Translations under genes and position numbers: made by a program | Shown: one piece after another, positions 23,476-35,618 of the stretch | How the letters are laid out: the number at the start of each line of letters is the position of its first letter | How positions within the stretch are numbered: position 1 is the stretch's first letter | Source of the DNA: Congeria kusceri | Lineage: Eukaryota > Mollusca > Bivalvia > Myida > Dreissenidae | Reading direction: 5' to 3' | DNA: 64,000 bases | NCBI GenBank assembly: GCA_027627225.1 | Contig: CM051025.1 | Coordinates: 57,847,681 to 57,911,680, forward strand | The notes under the pieces: generated by a model | What the model saw: only the letters and a program-made list of their open reading frames with translations | What the model was told of the DNA's origin: nothing | Databases searched by the model: none

Positions 23476-24736
23476 TTAGTGGTACTGAGAAACATAATTT
23501 GCAATAGCCGATATTATTTTTTCTGATTTTGTGACCCGTATTTGTCCACTTGATACCTCTGACAGTAGACTACTTAAACCTTCCGATCCATTCCTTTTTG
23601 AAGCAACACACAGATGTTTAAACTGTAATACTTCCTGCTGTGGACCTGGCAACACCTTGACTGACAATTTTTTGGTCAATAATTGGTTGTAAAGATTTGA
23701 TATTTTATGCAACAGTTTGTAAAACATGGTATGCTACTATTGCTCTATCTAGGCAGAATGCAAATTTGTTTAGAACTGTTCGTTCCAGATTAACAGACTT
23801 TAACAACTTTAGTAAAGCTACTACATCGTGTACTGCACTGTGTGCCATGTATGACTCACCTATAAGATCTGTAATTAATACTTCTTGATTGTACGATTTC
23901 ATATTTGGGAAACACTTTTTGAACATTTTATATGTATCCATAAACCTATGGACGTATCTGTGAAACTCAGAAAGTTTACCACAATTTGCAAAGCATGAAG
24001 CAATACTTTGCAATCAAATGATTCAATGTTATGTCCAACTAAAATGATTGGCGAGCATTTCAGGCATTTTTGTAAGAATGTAAGAAAACTATCCAAAGCA
24101 TGCTTGATTGAGGCAGATTCTACTGGACGGCCTTTGAGAATCATGGACTTGCCAACAATCGTCACTCCTGTAACCTCTGATGCTTTCGAGGTCATCTTTT
24201 TCGGCATCACATGCATGGAAAACTGGCCAGCTTCGTGCACAGCCGCAATCTGTACTATATGAGAAGTACGCTCTAGAAAACAAAATAATGTTAATTTAAA
24301 AAGTTATAACATCAAAAATATTAGCAAAAGAGTAAGACAATCATGTGTTAAAAATGTACTTATGCTTAAGATTTATCATTCATTTAACCAATGGCTATCC
24401 ACTTATCAAATGTAAGTAACAGTACAGGATTATGGAAAATAACTTCGTCTGAGGCTATGTATTCAGCTTGTCATTAATTGTTTTCCTTCAACGGTATTAA
24501 CATGACATATATACCATCTTCAATCGAAGTTGGTACGTCTTCAAATAAAGGATATGATACTAAAGAAATACCATACCTAAACCCGTTGTTTCCAGATCAA
24601 AAAATGACAAACTCTTTCCCGGCAGTGTCGAGTCCTGCTGGACCAGGCTTGGGTACAGGTGGGGGAATGCTGGTGAGGTCGACATCTTGTTCCCCTATGT
24701 TGCAGACATATGTTGGTCCCTCTCGTATCTCTTGTG
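23476..24736 (-). pseudogene. DEDDh (DnaQ-like) 3'-5' exonuclease domain of the transposase gene
   Basis: Exon 7 (24736-24577) supplies motif I: after GKEFVIF the sequence gives DLETTGL once a single base in an A6 run (24599-24604) is discounted. Exon 8 (24272-23476) follows in phase with RTSHIVQIAAVHEAG. Motif II is VGHNIESFDC near 24030. Motif III is HSAVHD near 23845, the HxxxxD spacing of DEDDh enzymes. These are the four metal-binding acidic residues and the general-base His. A frameshift near 24000 and another near 23700 separate the segments. The tail has GLSSLLSE and RVTKSEKIISA before the stop at 23476. It lies on the same strand and directly downstream of the transposase exons, so I treat it as one gene. 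An independent exonuclease gene remains possible. Confidence 0.72.
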
Positions 24737-25802
24737 CTGATCGTTTTCAATGGATGGAAAAATAAAATTAGAAAATTTGAAGTGGACATTTTAAGCATAA
24801 ATAATATGTGCATTTCACATGCATTATGCTATTCATAAAATACAACAATGGGTTTAAAACAATAATGCAAGTGCATAAATTAGTGTTTGCATATTAACAT
24901 TTGCATTAAAATAGATATTGATTTTCTTTAAAATTAACTATTTAATACATATAAGCAAAGGACCTGTTTAATTCAATTGCATTAAAAGAATGTACAACGG
25001 TTTTTTTTACCAAATAACCTATATATCAAGATTGTGCATTTACCGTTAAAGTTTGAGTCTTATACGTCGCTGTTTGGCTGCTCTGGTAACAGTTATAGCC
25101 TTTCTCTTTTAATGTTGAAGGTCACGGAGTAGGGCCAGTTTTGATGTGTACATTCCAGGTGAAACACCTAGCTTTCGATTGACCTGAAGCAGAATACAGA
25201 AAATGCAAATATGGATGAAATCGCACTCTGCTCAAAAATGCTTATGTTATAAGGTTGATAGATAAATTTACAAAGTTTATAACTGTCATGAAACTTAAAG
25301 TATCCAGCAAAATCCTTAAATAAAATAACAAAAATGCTTTGCTGGTTATTTTTCGTGTTTGTGAACTTATTTTACATAAAAAAAATAAAATTCAAGTATT
25401 TAATTAATATACAATATGCACGTGAATTATAAAGATGATTGAAATAAATGAAAATTAGTATTCATAAAGTACAATATTAATAAATAAAAATAATCGAACG
25501 TAATTAAGAAAACAAGATGCTGTAATCAATAAAAACATATGCCCACATGCAAAATTGATTCTAACAAAAGAACATGGTAAAGAAAGTGCCACAACGTATC
25601 GAACAGCATACAGTTAACATAACTTTATATTTTCAATTGCTCAGGTGACCATGAACATATTAAAACAAACTGCACGAAATGTGTGAGTTTTTATTGTATT
25701 GCCTAAAGTTTGTTAAACTGTCTCTATAAATAACTGGTAAAGTCAAACATTTTCTGTTATTTGAAATTCGACAAAAGTAGAAAATAAATTTTGATATTTT
25801 AC

Positions 25803-26591
25803 GTTGGTGAGATAACTATTTCCAAGGTTTTTCTGTGCCACTCCAGCAGCTACCCTAAACTTCAAATTCGAGGTGAATCTGTTTGGGAGCTTTGATGGCT
25901 ATAGACTTGTTAAGGCTCACGTTTGCCTGAGTACTGCCCAACATGCTTAATTTGTTTGCAACTTTTTTGTAGGCACCAAATACATCTAGTAATGCAGCTT
26001 CAGTGAACCATCTGTCAGTGGTCTTCCATACGGTAATGAAGAGTATTTGGCAGCTGTGATATTTAGAAATCTGCACCATGTGTCATTACAACATGAATGA
26101 TCACCAAAAACGTCACCAACAACTACATCCAAACCACGAGAAATGCCTGCAGGGTTGTGTTTATTCTGTGAAATACTTTAGTTGAACAATTTTAGCAAGT
26201 AGTTAATGATTTTTTTGCTTAATATTGGAAACTTCTTTTGCAAGCCATACTGGCAGTTGGCCAAATTATTTTTCCCATGATTTTTGTCTGACCTTTTCTC
26301 TATAGTATGGGGCACAGTAACTCTAAGTCTTGCAGCTGTTGTGGTATCATCGTCACCCGCTACCCGAGTAACCCTTATGCCTTTTTTGGTTGTTTCAGTA
26401 TTCATTTCAGAAACCATGTCAGGTTCCATGGCCTTCGAAGACCACTCTAGTTTTTTTTCTACAACCATGAAGTTTGCAGGTGCTAGTACCTTTTCCTTTC
26501 CTCTGGTGCTGGCTGCACACCCTGCATGTTTTGCTCCGTACTGCATATGATAGGACCTTTCCAGTCTTCAGGCCAATCATAGAGCAATGCC
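25803..26591 (-). pseudogene. Main transposase exon of the Mutator-like gene
   Basis: It completes the GHCSMIG motif split with exon 4 and runs through TGKVLSYAVRSKTCRVC, SSKAMEPDMVSE, GDDDTTTAARLR, SDKNHGKNN, QNKHNPAGI, VFGDHSCCNDTWC and KAPKQIHLE to NLGNSYLTN before a GTAAAA donor. The acidic residues of GDDD and SDKNH are candidate catalytic positions. That assignment is inference. Three frames are used in turn, with changes at 26451-26458, about 26000 and about 25860, and a TAA at 26178-26180 where the family has an aromatic residue. Confidence 0.72.
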
Positions 26592-27711
26592 CTATAATGC
26601 GATATTTGTTTTAATGTATGTCAACTCTGTTTTGCTAGTCTATTGCAAGTTGGGAAAGTTACAAAATACTAATGGGCGAGGATGTCAGACAGCCTGAATA
26701 TGTTTACTATGCTAGATAAACCATTACTGGTACTTACAATTGATTTACTTAGTTAACTCAAAAGCTACTCTTGTCATCAGACAAATATTCAGCATTTTAT
26801 TCGCAGTTATGTTGCATACAATTGTTATATAATGTCCTCAAGAAGTTAAACATGATGATTCAAGTATATAAGCAGTGGAATAGATGGTGTACATAAAAGA
26901 CTTACAATAGTAACATTATGGACATTAATCATCACCTTTTTACCTGACAAACTATCATACGCCTTTCCACTTCCGCTTTTCTGCCACCCTGCATCCACCC
27001 TAACATCCATTTCACTCTTCTGCCTGTATAAAATGAATATTATGCAAATAGAGATATGTGATAAGGGTCCCACATCATAAGAGCACATTCCAGGATGTGC
27101 TTAGATGCAAAAAGTGAAATGGTACATTCAGTTGTAATAAACAAATAGTGATTTGAACAACATATACAAACAGTACATATTCAAATTTTTCAACCATGTG
27201 AACTTGTTACATTTATTTACACATATATTATCTAATATACATTACACAATGACATTTTACTTATGTGGCATCGAAATTTGGGACCTATGTGTGATACATC
27301 ATCTTGTTGTGGTCATTTGTACAGTTATTTGAGAACGATAACTCTGTAAATATTTTAGCTCAATTACTATACCTACCGGTATGCATATACATGAACACTG
27401 ACATAGTTAGGACCTGGTTCAATGTGATGAGACATGATACATGAGAACATCCACTACATGTTTCTCAGCCTTGCATGATACACTTGATCTTCATCCAGCA
27501 GTCACATAATTATTATCTATATTATATATAGTTATCTTACTTAGTACAAAATAATAGCATTTTATTTATTTAGCCTGGTCACATGCTGACCGTTAATTTT
27601 TCCATTCTATGTTGGTAGCAGTTAATATTTGATGGTCATAAACAAACTGTTATTTCGTCAATTTTGACGCAACAATGGGAAAAAGAATGGTACTCGGTTA
27701 GATAAAAATTT

Positions 27712-27846
27712 GTTACATGGCTTCTTACTAACCCCATATGGTGAGCTACAGGGTCAGTAAACTTATATTGAGCTCTCGCTCTCGCCCAATATTATTTTTA
27801 CTGACCCTGTATCACAGTGTACGGGGTCAGTAAGAAGTCATGTTAC
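27712..27846. repeat. Foldback (palindromic) element in transposase intron 3
   Basis: The arms 'gttacatggcttcttactaa' and 'cagtaagaagtcatgttac' are near-perfect inverted repeats, and similarity continues inward through 'acagggtcagtaaa' and its complement to the centre. The total length is 135 bp, with a short GAGCTCTCGCTCTCGCCC centre. It looks like a miniature inverted-repeat element. Confidence 0.75.
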
Positions 27847-28774
27847 TAATAATGAAGCTATTTTAAAATCAATAACATTTTTTAATGTAAAAAAATAAAA
27901 CTTACATTTCATTTAACTTTACTTCTTCTTGCAGATATATCTCTAAACTAGATTTTGCAACATCTTCCACTGCTTGTCCCCTGCCATTCTGTCTAATGGT
28001 GAAAATAAATATGTCTAAATGGCAATCATTGACAAAATATGTCATTTTAACATGACCTAAACAAGTACATGTACATGAGCAAAAGTGTGCAGAATTTACG
28101 TTACATTACTGCAAATTTATATAGGCCTAAATATTTTGGATTTTTTTTTACTGATTTCATTATCATGAAAGCTTAACATTTCATGAAATTATTTTATTTT
28201 ATTTTTATAAGTACAATACTACATGCCTTCTAATAAGCATGGAGTGATTGACAGCAGGGATATTCAACGAGGTCAAAATGCTGTTTATTTGCCCAATCCC
28301 AATCCCTGCATGAACCCTTGCTGTAAGCATTACATCAAATTGTTAATTTAAATGAAAAGCTTGAATAAACAATGTTTGGTAATATGATTTGTGTTTATAA
28401 TTTGATTACAGTCAATTGAAATAAAATATAGTTAATAAAATTATGAATGAGAGTTATAATAATAAATGCACGTTTCATGCATCAAGTAAATGCGACCAAG
28501 GTGCATGATACAATTATTACTACGGTGTATAAGTACATCAATGTATAGATTTCTTGATGGGTGACACACAAAAATGTTGTATTTTTTTTACTCAGTGCAT
28601 ATATGTCTATTATGGTTTATTTTTGTGTATATCAAACTTTTGGTTTAGCAACCATCGTTTTGTAAAACTGTGACAGAAATGTTGAGGCAGCTCTCCCTAT
28701 GTAAGAAATAGTACACTACAGACAACTGAGGACCTCATCGCGTTATATTGACCGACCAGTCAGCCCAGAAACGT

Positions 28775-29109
28775 CAGGGGTGTGGAAGTCCTATGCCCGA
28801 CTGGTCAGACGCTGGTAATTTTACTGTCGGACAAGTGATTTTTTCCTATCTACTTGTCCATGGACATGTACAATTTCAGTGTGTAAAAATGATGTTTAAG
28901 TTGGAAGCTAATTATCGTATTATTATACCCTTGTATATTTGAATGACAACTTTTGTTTTTTTTAAATAATTAAATGAAACTATCTCATGAAGGCCTGAAT
29001 AAAAACTCTGTTTTTGTTTAGACAAGTGACTGTTGTTTGCGGACAAGTAGATTTCTGCAATGAACTTGTCCATCGGCAAGTTAACAATCATGATATTTCC
29101 ACACCCCTG
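28775..29109. mobile_element. Miniature inverted-repeat element with CAGGGGTGTGGAA ends
   Basis: The left end CAGGGGTGTGGAA (28775-28787) and its inverted right end (29097-29109) bound 335 bp. The flanks share AACGT on both sides (28770-28774, and 29110-29114), consistent with a 5-bp target-site duplication. The inner sequence repeats 'acttgtccatgg'-like phrases in inverted form. It lies in intron 1 of the transposase gene. CAGGGG-type ends recall hAT elements, but those usually make 8-bp duplications, so the superfamily is left open. Confidence 0.7.
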
Positions 29110-29812
29110 AACGTTGAAAGGCATGAAGACGAAATATACAACGTTTTTTTAAAGACAAACTTCATTTCGACCACTTGCAAAAAAGTTTGCGTTGTAAAAT
29201 TTACTAAACAAAAATGGGTTACACACAACAAGAACTAAACGGGCACCCACGAGAAATAGTGTCTGAAGGCTCCGCACAATTTACTGTTTAGTCAGCTAGA
29301 TAAAATGGCATTTTGCAATTAACCTAACAAGAACATTGATCAAATCATTTTTTTCAATGTGATATTAAATCATGTCAACAGCTGCAAGTCACAGAGGGAA
29401 TTCCCTTGTTGTTATTTTTTTGCAAATTTCAGTTGGTATTTCTTTTTTCAGGAAAATATATCTAAATATACTAATTTTAAATGTTGATATTACCAAATAC
29501 CGGCTATCAGTAATAAACAAAATGAAGACTGAACCAAATGATAGGCAACATCTGACAAATTCATGGCTGCCCGATTGCCTTCCTATCATTGGTCAGTAAA
29601 TAAGACAATGGCTGATCGCTAAATTATCTAGCCTTTATTTAGTTGGAGAGACCTTAAATTTATAGATAAAAGTCTCACTATTGTTGAAATTGTGCTCATT
29701 TCGGGTATACAAGCAGTTTAGCTCTCAAGTGGCCGAATATCCAAGAAAAGAGGCTATAAGTACACTTATATTGAAAATAATACATTAAAACACTGACATT
29801 TGAATAACTTAC

Positions 29813-30228
29813 CTAGGGCAAGCTTCGTATTTATGTCGTAGATCTTGCCATGCTTTTTACCAATTTGAACTGTGTGCAGTTTGCAACAGTTTTCACATGT
29901 GATGTCTGCTAGCAATTGTATTATGAAGAAACAAAGGGCCAGAACAATTCACGCATGTCTTCAGACTCTCTGCCAAACTGCCTAGTTCAACAATTCTCCG
30001 CCCTAACTGCCACTTTTCCTCCGTTGTCAAACACTCGACACATTGTTCATCATACGAATCACTTGTTTGAGCTGTGCGAACGTAACCATGGTTATGATGT
30101 TCATTCAAAACAAAAGTTTTGTTACTTTTAATTTCACTTTGTGTTTTATTTGCAGTTGTTACTGTTTGACGAGCAAAACGACCCTTTTTATTGCAGTATT
30201 TTTTTCTAAAATCTTCTAAAATTGACAT
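29813..30228 (-). pseudogene. First exon of the Mutator-like transposase gene
   Basis: A likely start is the Met of MSILEDFRKKYCNKKGRFAR at 30228. The open frame continues upstream, but nothing there looks conserved. The exon holds GRRIVELGSLAE with Cys pairs (CVEC, CVNC) and, after a frameshift near 29910-29920, DITCENCCKLH and DINTKLAL before a strong GTAAGT donor. The Cys pairs suggest a small zinc-binding N-terminal region. Confidence 0.65.
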
Positions 30229-30796
30229 TCTCAGATAAAATTTTATAACTAAGTTTTTCACATTATCTAGAGCTAGTAAAAGTAATCCGATTCTGTCGTT
30301 TTTGTTGTTTGTAATCTGTCTGCTGCTACAATACGGTCAAGGTCAACAGTCTCCAGACGCTTGCAAATGTAGTAAATGTTTTACGTGGTACAAAAACTAA
30401 GCGCTCAGGGGATCTATATTTTGTATATTTTGACGTTGAAAGAAGCGTTACGGAGTTTGAATTTTTTCACGATTTTAGCACTAAGTTGTTCATATCTGAA
30501 CAATTTTTTTTTCTAAAATTGCAAAAGTAACATATAACTTTTACGACAACTGTCACTGCCGTAAAATAAAAACGACCATAAATCCGTAACTATGTGTTAT
30601 GCATAGTCTGTTTTCGAAGTGAATGTCATTAATTTTGTTATAACTCAATCGTTCATAGTAATACAGTTGTTTTCACGTATGCAGTGTGCTTTTGTTTCAT
30701 CGAAACGAACTAACTGACCGACAAACGAACATGTTTTACACGAAATATTGTGAATTATACTCGTAGGATTGCGTTTTGAACAAATAAGGTAGACTT

Positions 30797-32459
30797 TTTA
30801 GCTCTCCTGAGGACGTCGTGCTCGGTGAGCTTTTGGTAGATGGGAGCAGATTTCCGGCGTCGTCCATCGTCCGTCGTCCGTATGCAGTCAACAATTTTGA
30901 CCGTTATCGCTATATAGACCACATTTTTATTCATTCTTGACATAACTTGCACCAGTTTGTGTATTACCATCGAGTCTCGGATGGGTTTGTTATTGGGTCA
31001 GATCACAGCTGTAACACTAGAGCTATTGCTCCTTTTTCATGCAAAAAGGGTTCAAAGTGCCTTTTTCCAACGTATAGACTTTATTAACAATCCAATCTTA
31101 GCCAAACTTTGACAGTTTGTGTATGACAATCAGATCTCAGCAGACGCCAAACATGGGCCAGATCGTTTTTCAAACACCTGTGTAATTGCCCTTTCTTTAT
31201 TAAAAATATACAAAAATGGACATTATTCAGTATAGAGACTTAATTTTTCACCCAATCTTTACCAGTCTTTCACAGTTTGTCTATTACCATGAGATTACAG
31301 TTGAAGTCGAATATAAGCAAGATCTGATTAGAAACACCGGGTTGTGCAAAAATATGCAAAAATGGACATTATTCAGGATTGAGACTTCATGTTTCATCCA
31401 ATATTCACCAATCTTGCACAGTTTGTCTATGACCATAAGATTAAAGGTGAATTAAATATAAGCAAAATCGGACCAGAAACACCAGATTTATTGCCCTTTG
31501 TTTGTGAAAAAAAAAAATAATAAAATGGATGTTATTCAGGATATAGACTTCATGTTTCATCCAATATTCACCAATCTTGCACAGTTTGTCTATGACCATA
31601 AGATTAAAGGTGAATTGAATATAAGCAAAATCGGACCAGAAACACCAGATTTATTGCCCTTTGTTTGTGAAAAAAAAATATATAATGGATATTATTCAGG
31701 ATAGATACTTCATTTTTCATCCAATCTTCACCAATCGTACACAGTTTGTCTATGAACGTAAGACTACAGGTGAAGACGAATGTAAGCATGATTGGGCCGA
31801 AAGCACCGGAGTTATTTCCCCTTGTGTTTGGAAAAAAAGCATCCACAAGTTATCAATGATTGTCTTGCACACACGATTGTTTATTCAATGTTGACCAAAC
31901 TTACACAGTTTGCCTATGACCATAAAAATTGATGGATACAATTTTATTTCCAACAGTTGCAAACCTTGCATGCAGTTATTTGAACGTGCAACATTGATCA
32001 GATGGCTTCAGAGCCTGCATTAACATCATTATCATCATTGGACAGAATATTATCAAGGAAAAAGCAAAAATTGACCATATATTTCAGCCATAACAATTAT
32101 CGCATAGCAACTAGTTCTCCAAAACTGTCTGCGAAAAATACATGAAAATCTACTGTTTCTGCATTTTCTAGAATTGTCACTGACTTAATGAAAAAGAGTC
32201 AGTTAAAAATATTGAGAAAAATGATTTGAGAACCATTAGCAAAAAAAACAACGCAAATCCACTACCCAGCTCGTACTTTAGTTAGTCCATTGCACTTACT
32301 GATGGTTTAAATCAAAATAGATCCTATCCCCCTTTGCGTACTGTTCAAATACCATAATTTTCAAACCTGTCACAACAGTATGGACTTCATCTGTACCAGT
32401 TCTCAGGTGAGCGCGTTGGGCCATCATGGCCATCATGGCCATCATGGCCCTTTTCTTTT
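30797..32459. repeat. Pearl-like element with ~146/160 bp units
   Basis: The left end reads 'ttttagctctcctgaggacg', with GGTGAGCTTTT and GTCCATCGTCCGTCGTCCG. The right end reads 'cagttctcaggtgagcgcgt', then a 12-bp GGCCATCATGGC repeat and 'cccttttcttttg'. Inner units contain 'atccaatcttcaccaatctt', 'cacagtttgtctatgaccat' and 'ttattgccctttgtttgtg'. The cagttt landmark lies at 30953, 31113, 31273, 31419, 31582, 31742 and 31906 (spacings 160, 160, 146, 163, 160, 164). The short frames across it are repeat-derived. Confidence 0.85.
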
Positions 32460-33856
32460 GTTAATTTCGCTGACACAAGGTGCCGGTAAAACTCTGAAAT
32501 CGCCAGGAATTTGAGCCAATGGTTTGGACTCCACTTTACTTTATCAAGTTATATCTTTATCACGAATGCATAAAACTATGAAATTTGGTATGATTTTTCG
32601 GAACAAAAAGAAAACCATATCATTACAAATAAGGTATATATACCCATTGTCTATAGTTTATTGTTTTCGAGGAACTTTTGCGCCGGTACTACGGCGTACG
32701 TGAGAACTCGTAGGGGTCTGGCTAGGTCGGGTATGTTTTACTGAATTTAATGTGTATCTTTTACCAAATTGAGCGAGCAAAGCGATTGATGTAATATTAT
32801 CAGTTTTCACTGTTTTATATACGCCGGGGGTGGAGACGTGCGCTGTGTGCGCTCCCTGGATCCGCTAGTGGTATATGTCTTACCTGTAATTTTTTAGAAA
32901 ATCCATTAGCTTTCAAGTACAGGTAATTTATTGCATGTATCACAACATATAATATATTATGTATCACGAGTTTTAAATGCTCTGTAACTAAAGTCTTGAT
33001 GGCATATGTTCTGCATACACTATTTAATTTCATTTTTTACATTTAGGACTACTTTCGTAGTCCGCTTTGAAAATAAAGTCCATTCAATAAAAATAAATAA
33101 GCATTTATAATCTGACAGATAATGCAATAAGAAGTGCACACTTGTTGTGCAAGTTATATATTTAAACCAAAGTTGTTTAATATTATATTAGAGTGAAAAT
33201 AGTTTTGTCAAATGTCATTATTTACTAAACATGTTAAAGTATAATATATGGTACTGAATATGTCTTGATTGATATGCATAGCTGGTTTATTTAAAAAACA
33301 ACAACAAATAACTTTCAGATTAATGCAAGATAATGTACAAAATATCGTTCTATATCAATGTTTGTCTTCGTCTTCTCTAGCTCTTACATATTTGATGTAC
33401 ACCTTTTGTTGTTGTTGTTGTTGTTATTTTATTGAGCTAAATAGGTGCTTTCAAGAGCTGACCACTTCGGGCTTAAACATATGGGGTTTCCATTCCTATT
33501 TGTGAACAATGCAATTATTTACATTATGTCGTTCTTTTGTTTGCACAAGAACTTGTTTTCAAGTTATTTTGATAGGGGATGTATCTATGTACGATGATTG
33601 AATTCTGCACAGATCTCACAGTTACAGAACAAAATGTGAAACAAATTGTGAATCCAATGTCTGGCTTCTTGAGTTTATGTCTAATAATCTCTCAAGAGTA
33701 AAATTAATTTTGTTCCCAATAAAGTTAAGAAGAGTGGTTATATTTTTCTGTAATACTAATATGTGTATCAAAACTACAAATATTGGGACTACAAAACTCT
33801 GTAAAATTAATATTAATGCTATTTCAATAGCATTTGCTTTGACACATGGATTTTAG
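32460..33856. other. Intergenic DNA, no supported gene
   Basis: Unique-looking AT-rich DNA with a short GTT repeat near 33408-33426. No coding similarity was recognised. Confidence 0.4.
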
Positions 33857-33956
33857 AGACAGGATTAGTCAACTGGAAGTCTTGGAGGCCAATGTGTTTT
33901 TAAAGAAAAAATTATATTTAATGGAATCAGCAAACACGATAGAAGAAATACTGTGG
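33857..33956 (+). CDS. Candidate coiled-coil exon
   Basis: 100 bp between a GGATTTTAG acceptor and a GTATAA donor, starting with the last base of a split codon. It encodes DRISQLEVLEANVFLKKKL followed by a SANTIEEILW end, a heptad-like pattern similar in type to the coiled-coil exon of gene C (60370-60660). It could be a lone exon of a MIEAP-like paralogue. Support is only the splice borders and composition. Confidence 0.3.
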
Positions 33957-35262
33957 GTATAAATTGACTTTATATGAATATATTGTGAAGACTTCTGGGA
34001 TATTCCATGTTACACTAACATAATGTGAATACTGAGATTCAATTGTGATAAAACATTGAGCATATAATTTTCAAACTTTTAAATAATATTGTTTTGCCAT
34101 TGTGGCCAATATCTCTTCATTTTACGCAGCTAGTATTGAAACAAGTCATTTATCCGAAATCCAAACTGGACTGTTATATCCGAAATACACTTCACTTGTC
34201 ACTGTTTTAGCATAGACATCTCGCGCAATACAAAACAGTTTTATTATTTGTAATCTTACGTATATTTGGTTTAACAAGGCCGTGTGATTTATGAATTTAC
34301 TCATTCTTGTCAAACATGCATTACTGCAGACAAGCCATCACACTTTACAGTCCAAAGATATTTGGTTTGTGCCAGGTGTACTATCTTAGTACGAACCGGG
34401 AACCAAGCTAATCACGCATTGCAAAATACTCACAAGCATAACTAGCTACGACACGTACGATACCAGAGATGTCCTATTTAGTTATGATTATAATGGGAAT
34501 TCCGGTTTTCTGATTTAAACATAATATACATGTATACGTATGAACTGCAAAATACTAGATAGTACATTATGAAGAAGAATCTTACTAAAGAGTTTTAAAT
34601 CACGCAAGTATGATTTCTTGATTCATAGTTGCCATTGCTTTTAATGTTACAACAGTAACATTAAAATGTGTCGATAACGCGAATAAATACTATATTTCAA
34701 TTATATTTTTTAATTTGTGCGTATAATAAAGCATAAATTGTCAAAATTAATTGTCAAATCGCACTTAGTTTGGAATTTGGTTACTATAGTATTCAGCGTT
34801 TGCCAGTATTACATAAAGCTAAAAACGAAAGTTGCTTATCTCTGCGATGGTGACCAGGTATGGATAAAGTTAACCTTCCTGCTAATTAAGAGGTATTTTA
34901 TCGATACTGCTAAAATAACGGACGAACTGTTGTGTTTCCTATTAGCATAAAATTAGTTTAACCCCGAAATATTACAAAATAAAACATAAAATAATTGACT
35001 GGTGGTTAGGCATATGCTATAACACTAAGTGTAATTGTGAGGTAATCTTGTTCATGTGTATATGTTAGAAAAAATTAATATCTCATAATCAAAGACATTT
35101 TAAACAGATCCTGACCGAAATGCAAACATTGCTGTACTCAAAGATCAGTGACTGAAGAGTGCATATGATCAATACGATAAAAGAATGTGATTATTGATGA
35201 ATTGCAAAAGCAAAATATAACCAAACCCGCTCGTGTGCAGGGCTTATTCTACTTTAATTCAG
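33957..35262. other. Intergenic DNA, no supported gene
   Basis: AT-rich. The 77-codon frame at 34717 shows no domain or splice signal of note. Confidence 0.4.
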
Positions 35263-35618
35263 TAAATGGCAGACCAGGTACCAGGTCGACGAAGAAAGTG
35301 TCTAGTGGAGGTAACAGAAGAGGCGATCAACGAGGCGAGAAAGGCACAAGAACACCTTAACATGTTCTTTAAGAAAGTAGATCAGGTTGGTTTATATTTC
35401 TTTAATTCTTTATTTTATTCCTCACAAGTATACCGTTTTTGATGATCACACATAGATTGTTAGTCTAACGGTAAGTTTATAATTAGTAGTATAAAAATAT
35501 ATAACTTTCTACACTAAGATTTGATTACTGTAATGTTGACACCTGTATTAATTGACACTTTTACAATTGTACTTTTATTTTTATATTCATTTTAGCAAAG
35601 AGATATACGCGTATCTGA
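35263..35618 (+). CDS. Candidate first coding exons of a MIEAP-like or coiled-coil gene
   Basis: Exon 35263-35385 follows a TTCAG acceptor by three bases before ATG (35266) and encodes exactly 40 codons: MADQVPGRRRKCLVEV, then TEEAINEARKAQEHLN and FFKKVDQ, ending in phase 0 before GTTGGT. A possible 23-bp microexon follows at 35596-35618 with a perfect GTAAGT donor. Gene C at 59225 has the same design: acceptor three bases before ATG, phase 0 end, then a 20-bp microexon. Later exons on this strand are not evident until gene B at 45181, so this may be the 5' end of gene B or an orphan. Confidence 0.4.

Larger units (their letters stand above)
23476..30228 (-). pseudogene. Mutator-like transposase with C-terminal DEDDh exonuclease, multi-exon, broken
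   Basis: Minus-strand exons: 30228-29813, 28320-28223, 27988-27906, 27023-26944, 26591-25803, 25183-25044, 24736-24577 and 24272-23476. Borders are AG/GT, and junctions 1-5 and 7-8 keep phase. The first part matches the Mutator-like transposase family widespread in invertebrates: GRRIVELGSLAE and Cys pairs (exon 1), GQINSILTSLNIP (exon 2), DAGWQKSGSG then YDSLSGHCSMIG across exons 4-5, TGKVLSYAVRSKTCRVC, SSKAMEPD, GDDDTTTAARLR, SDKNHGKNN, VFGDHSCCNDTWC and FRVAAGVAQKNLGNSY. Exons 7-8 carry a DnaQ-type DEDDh exonuclease. The product would cut and move DNA in the nucleus. Breaks: frameshifts near 29910-29920, 26451-26458 (T8 run), 26000, 25860, 24599-24604 (A6 run), 24000 and 23700, and stops at 26178-26180 and 25109-25111. 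The junction from exon 6 to exon 7 does not keep phase. Two breaks sit in homopolymers and could be sequence errors. The family name is from motif recall. Confidence 0.75.
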
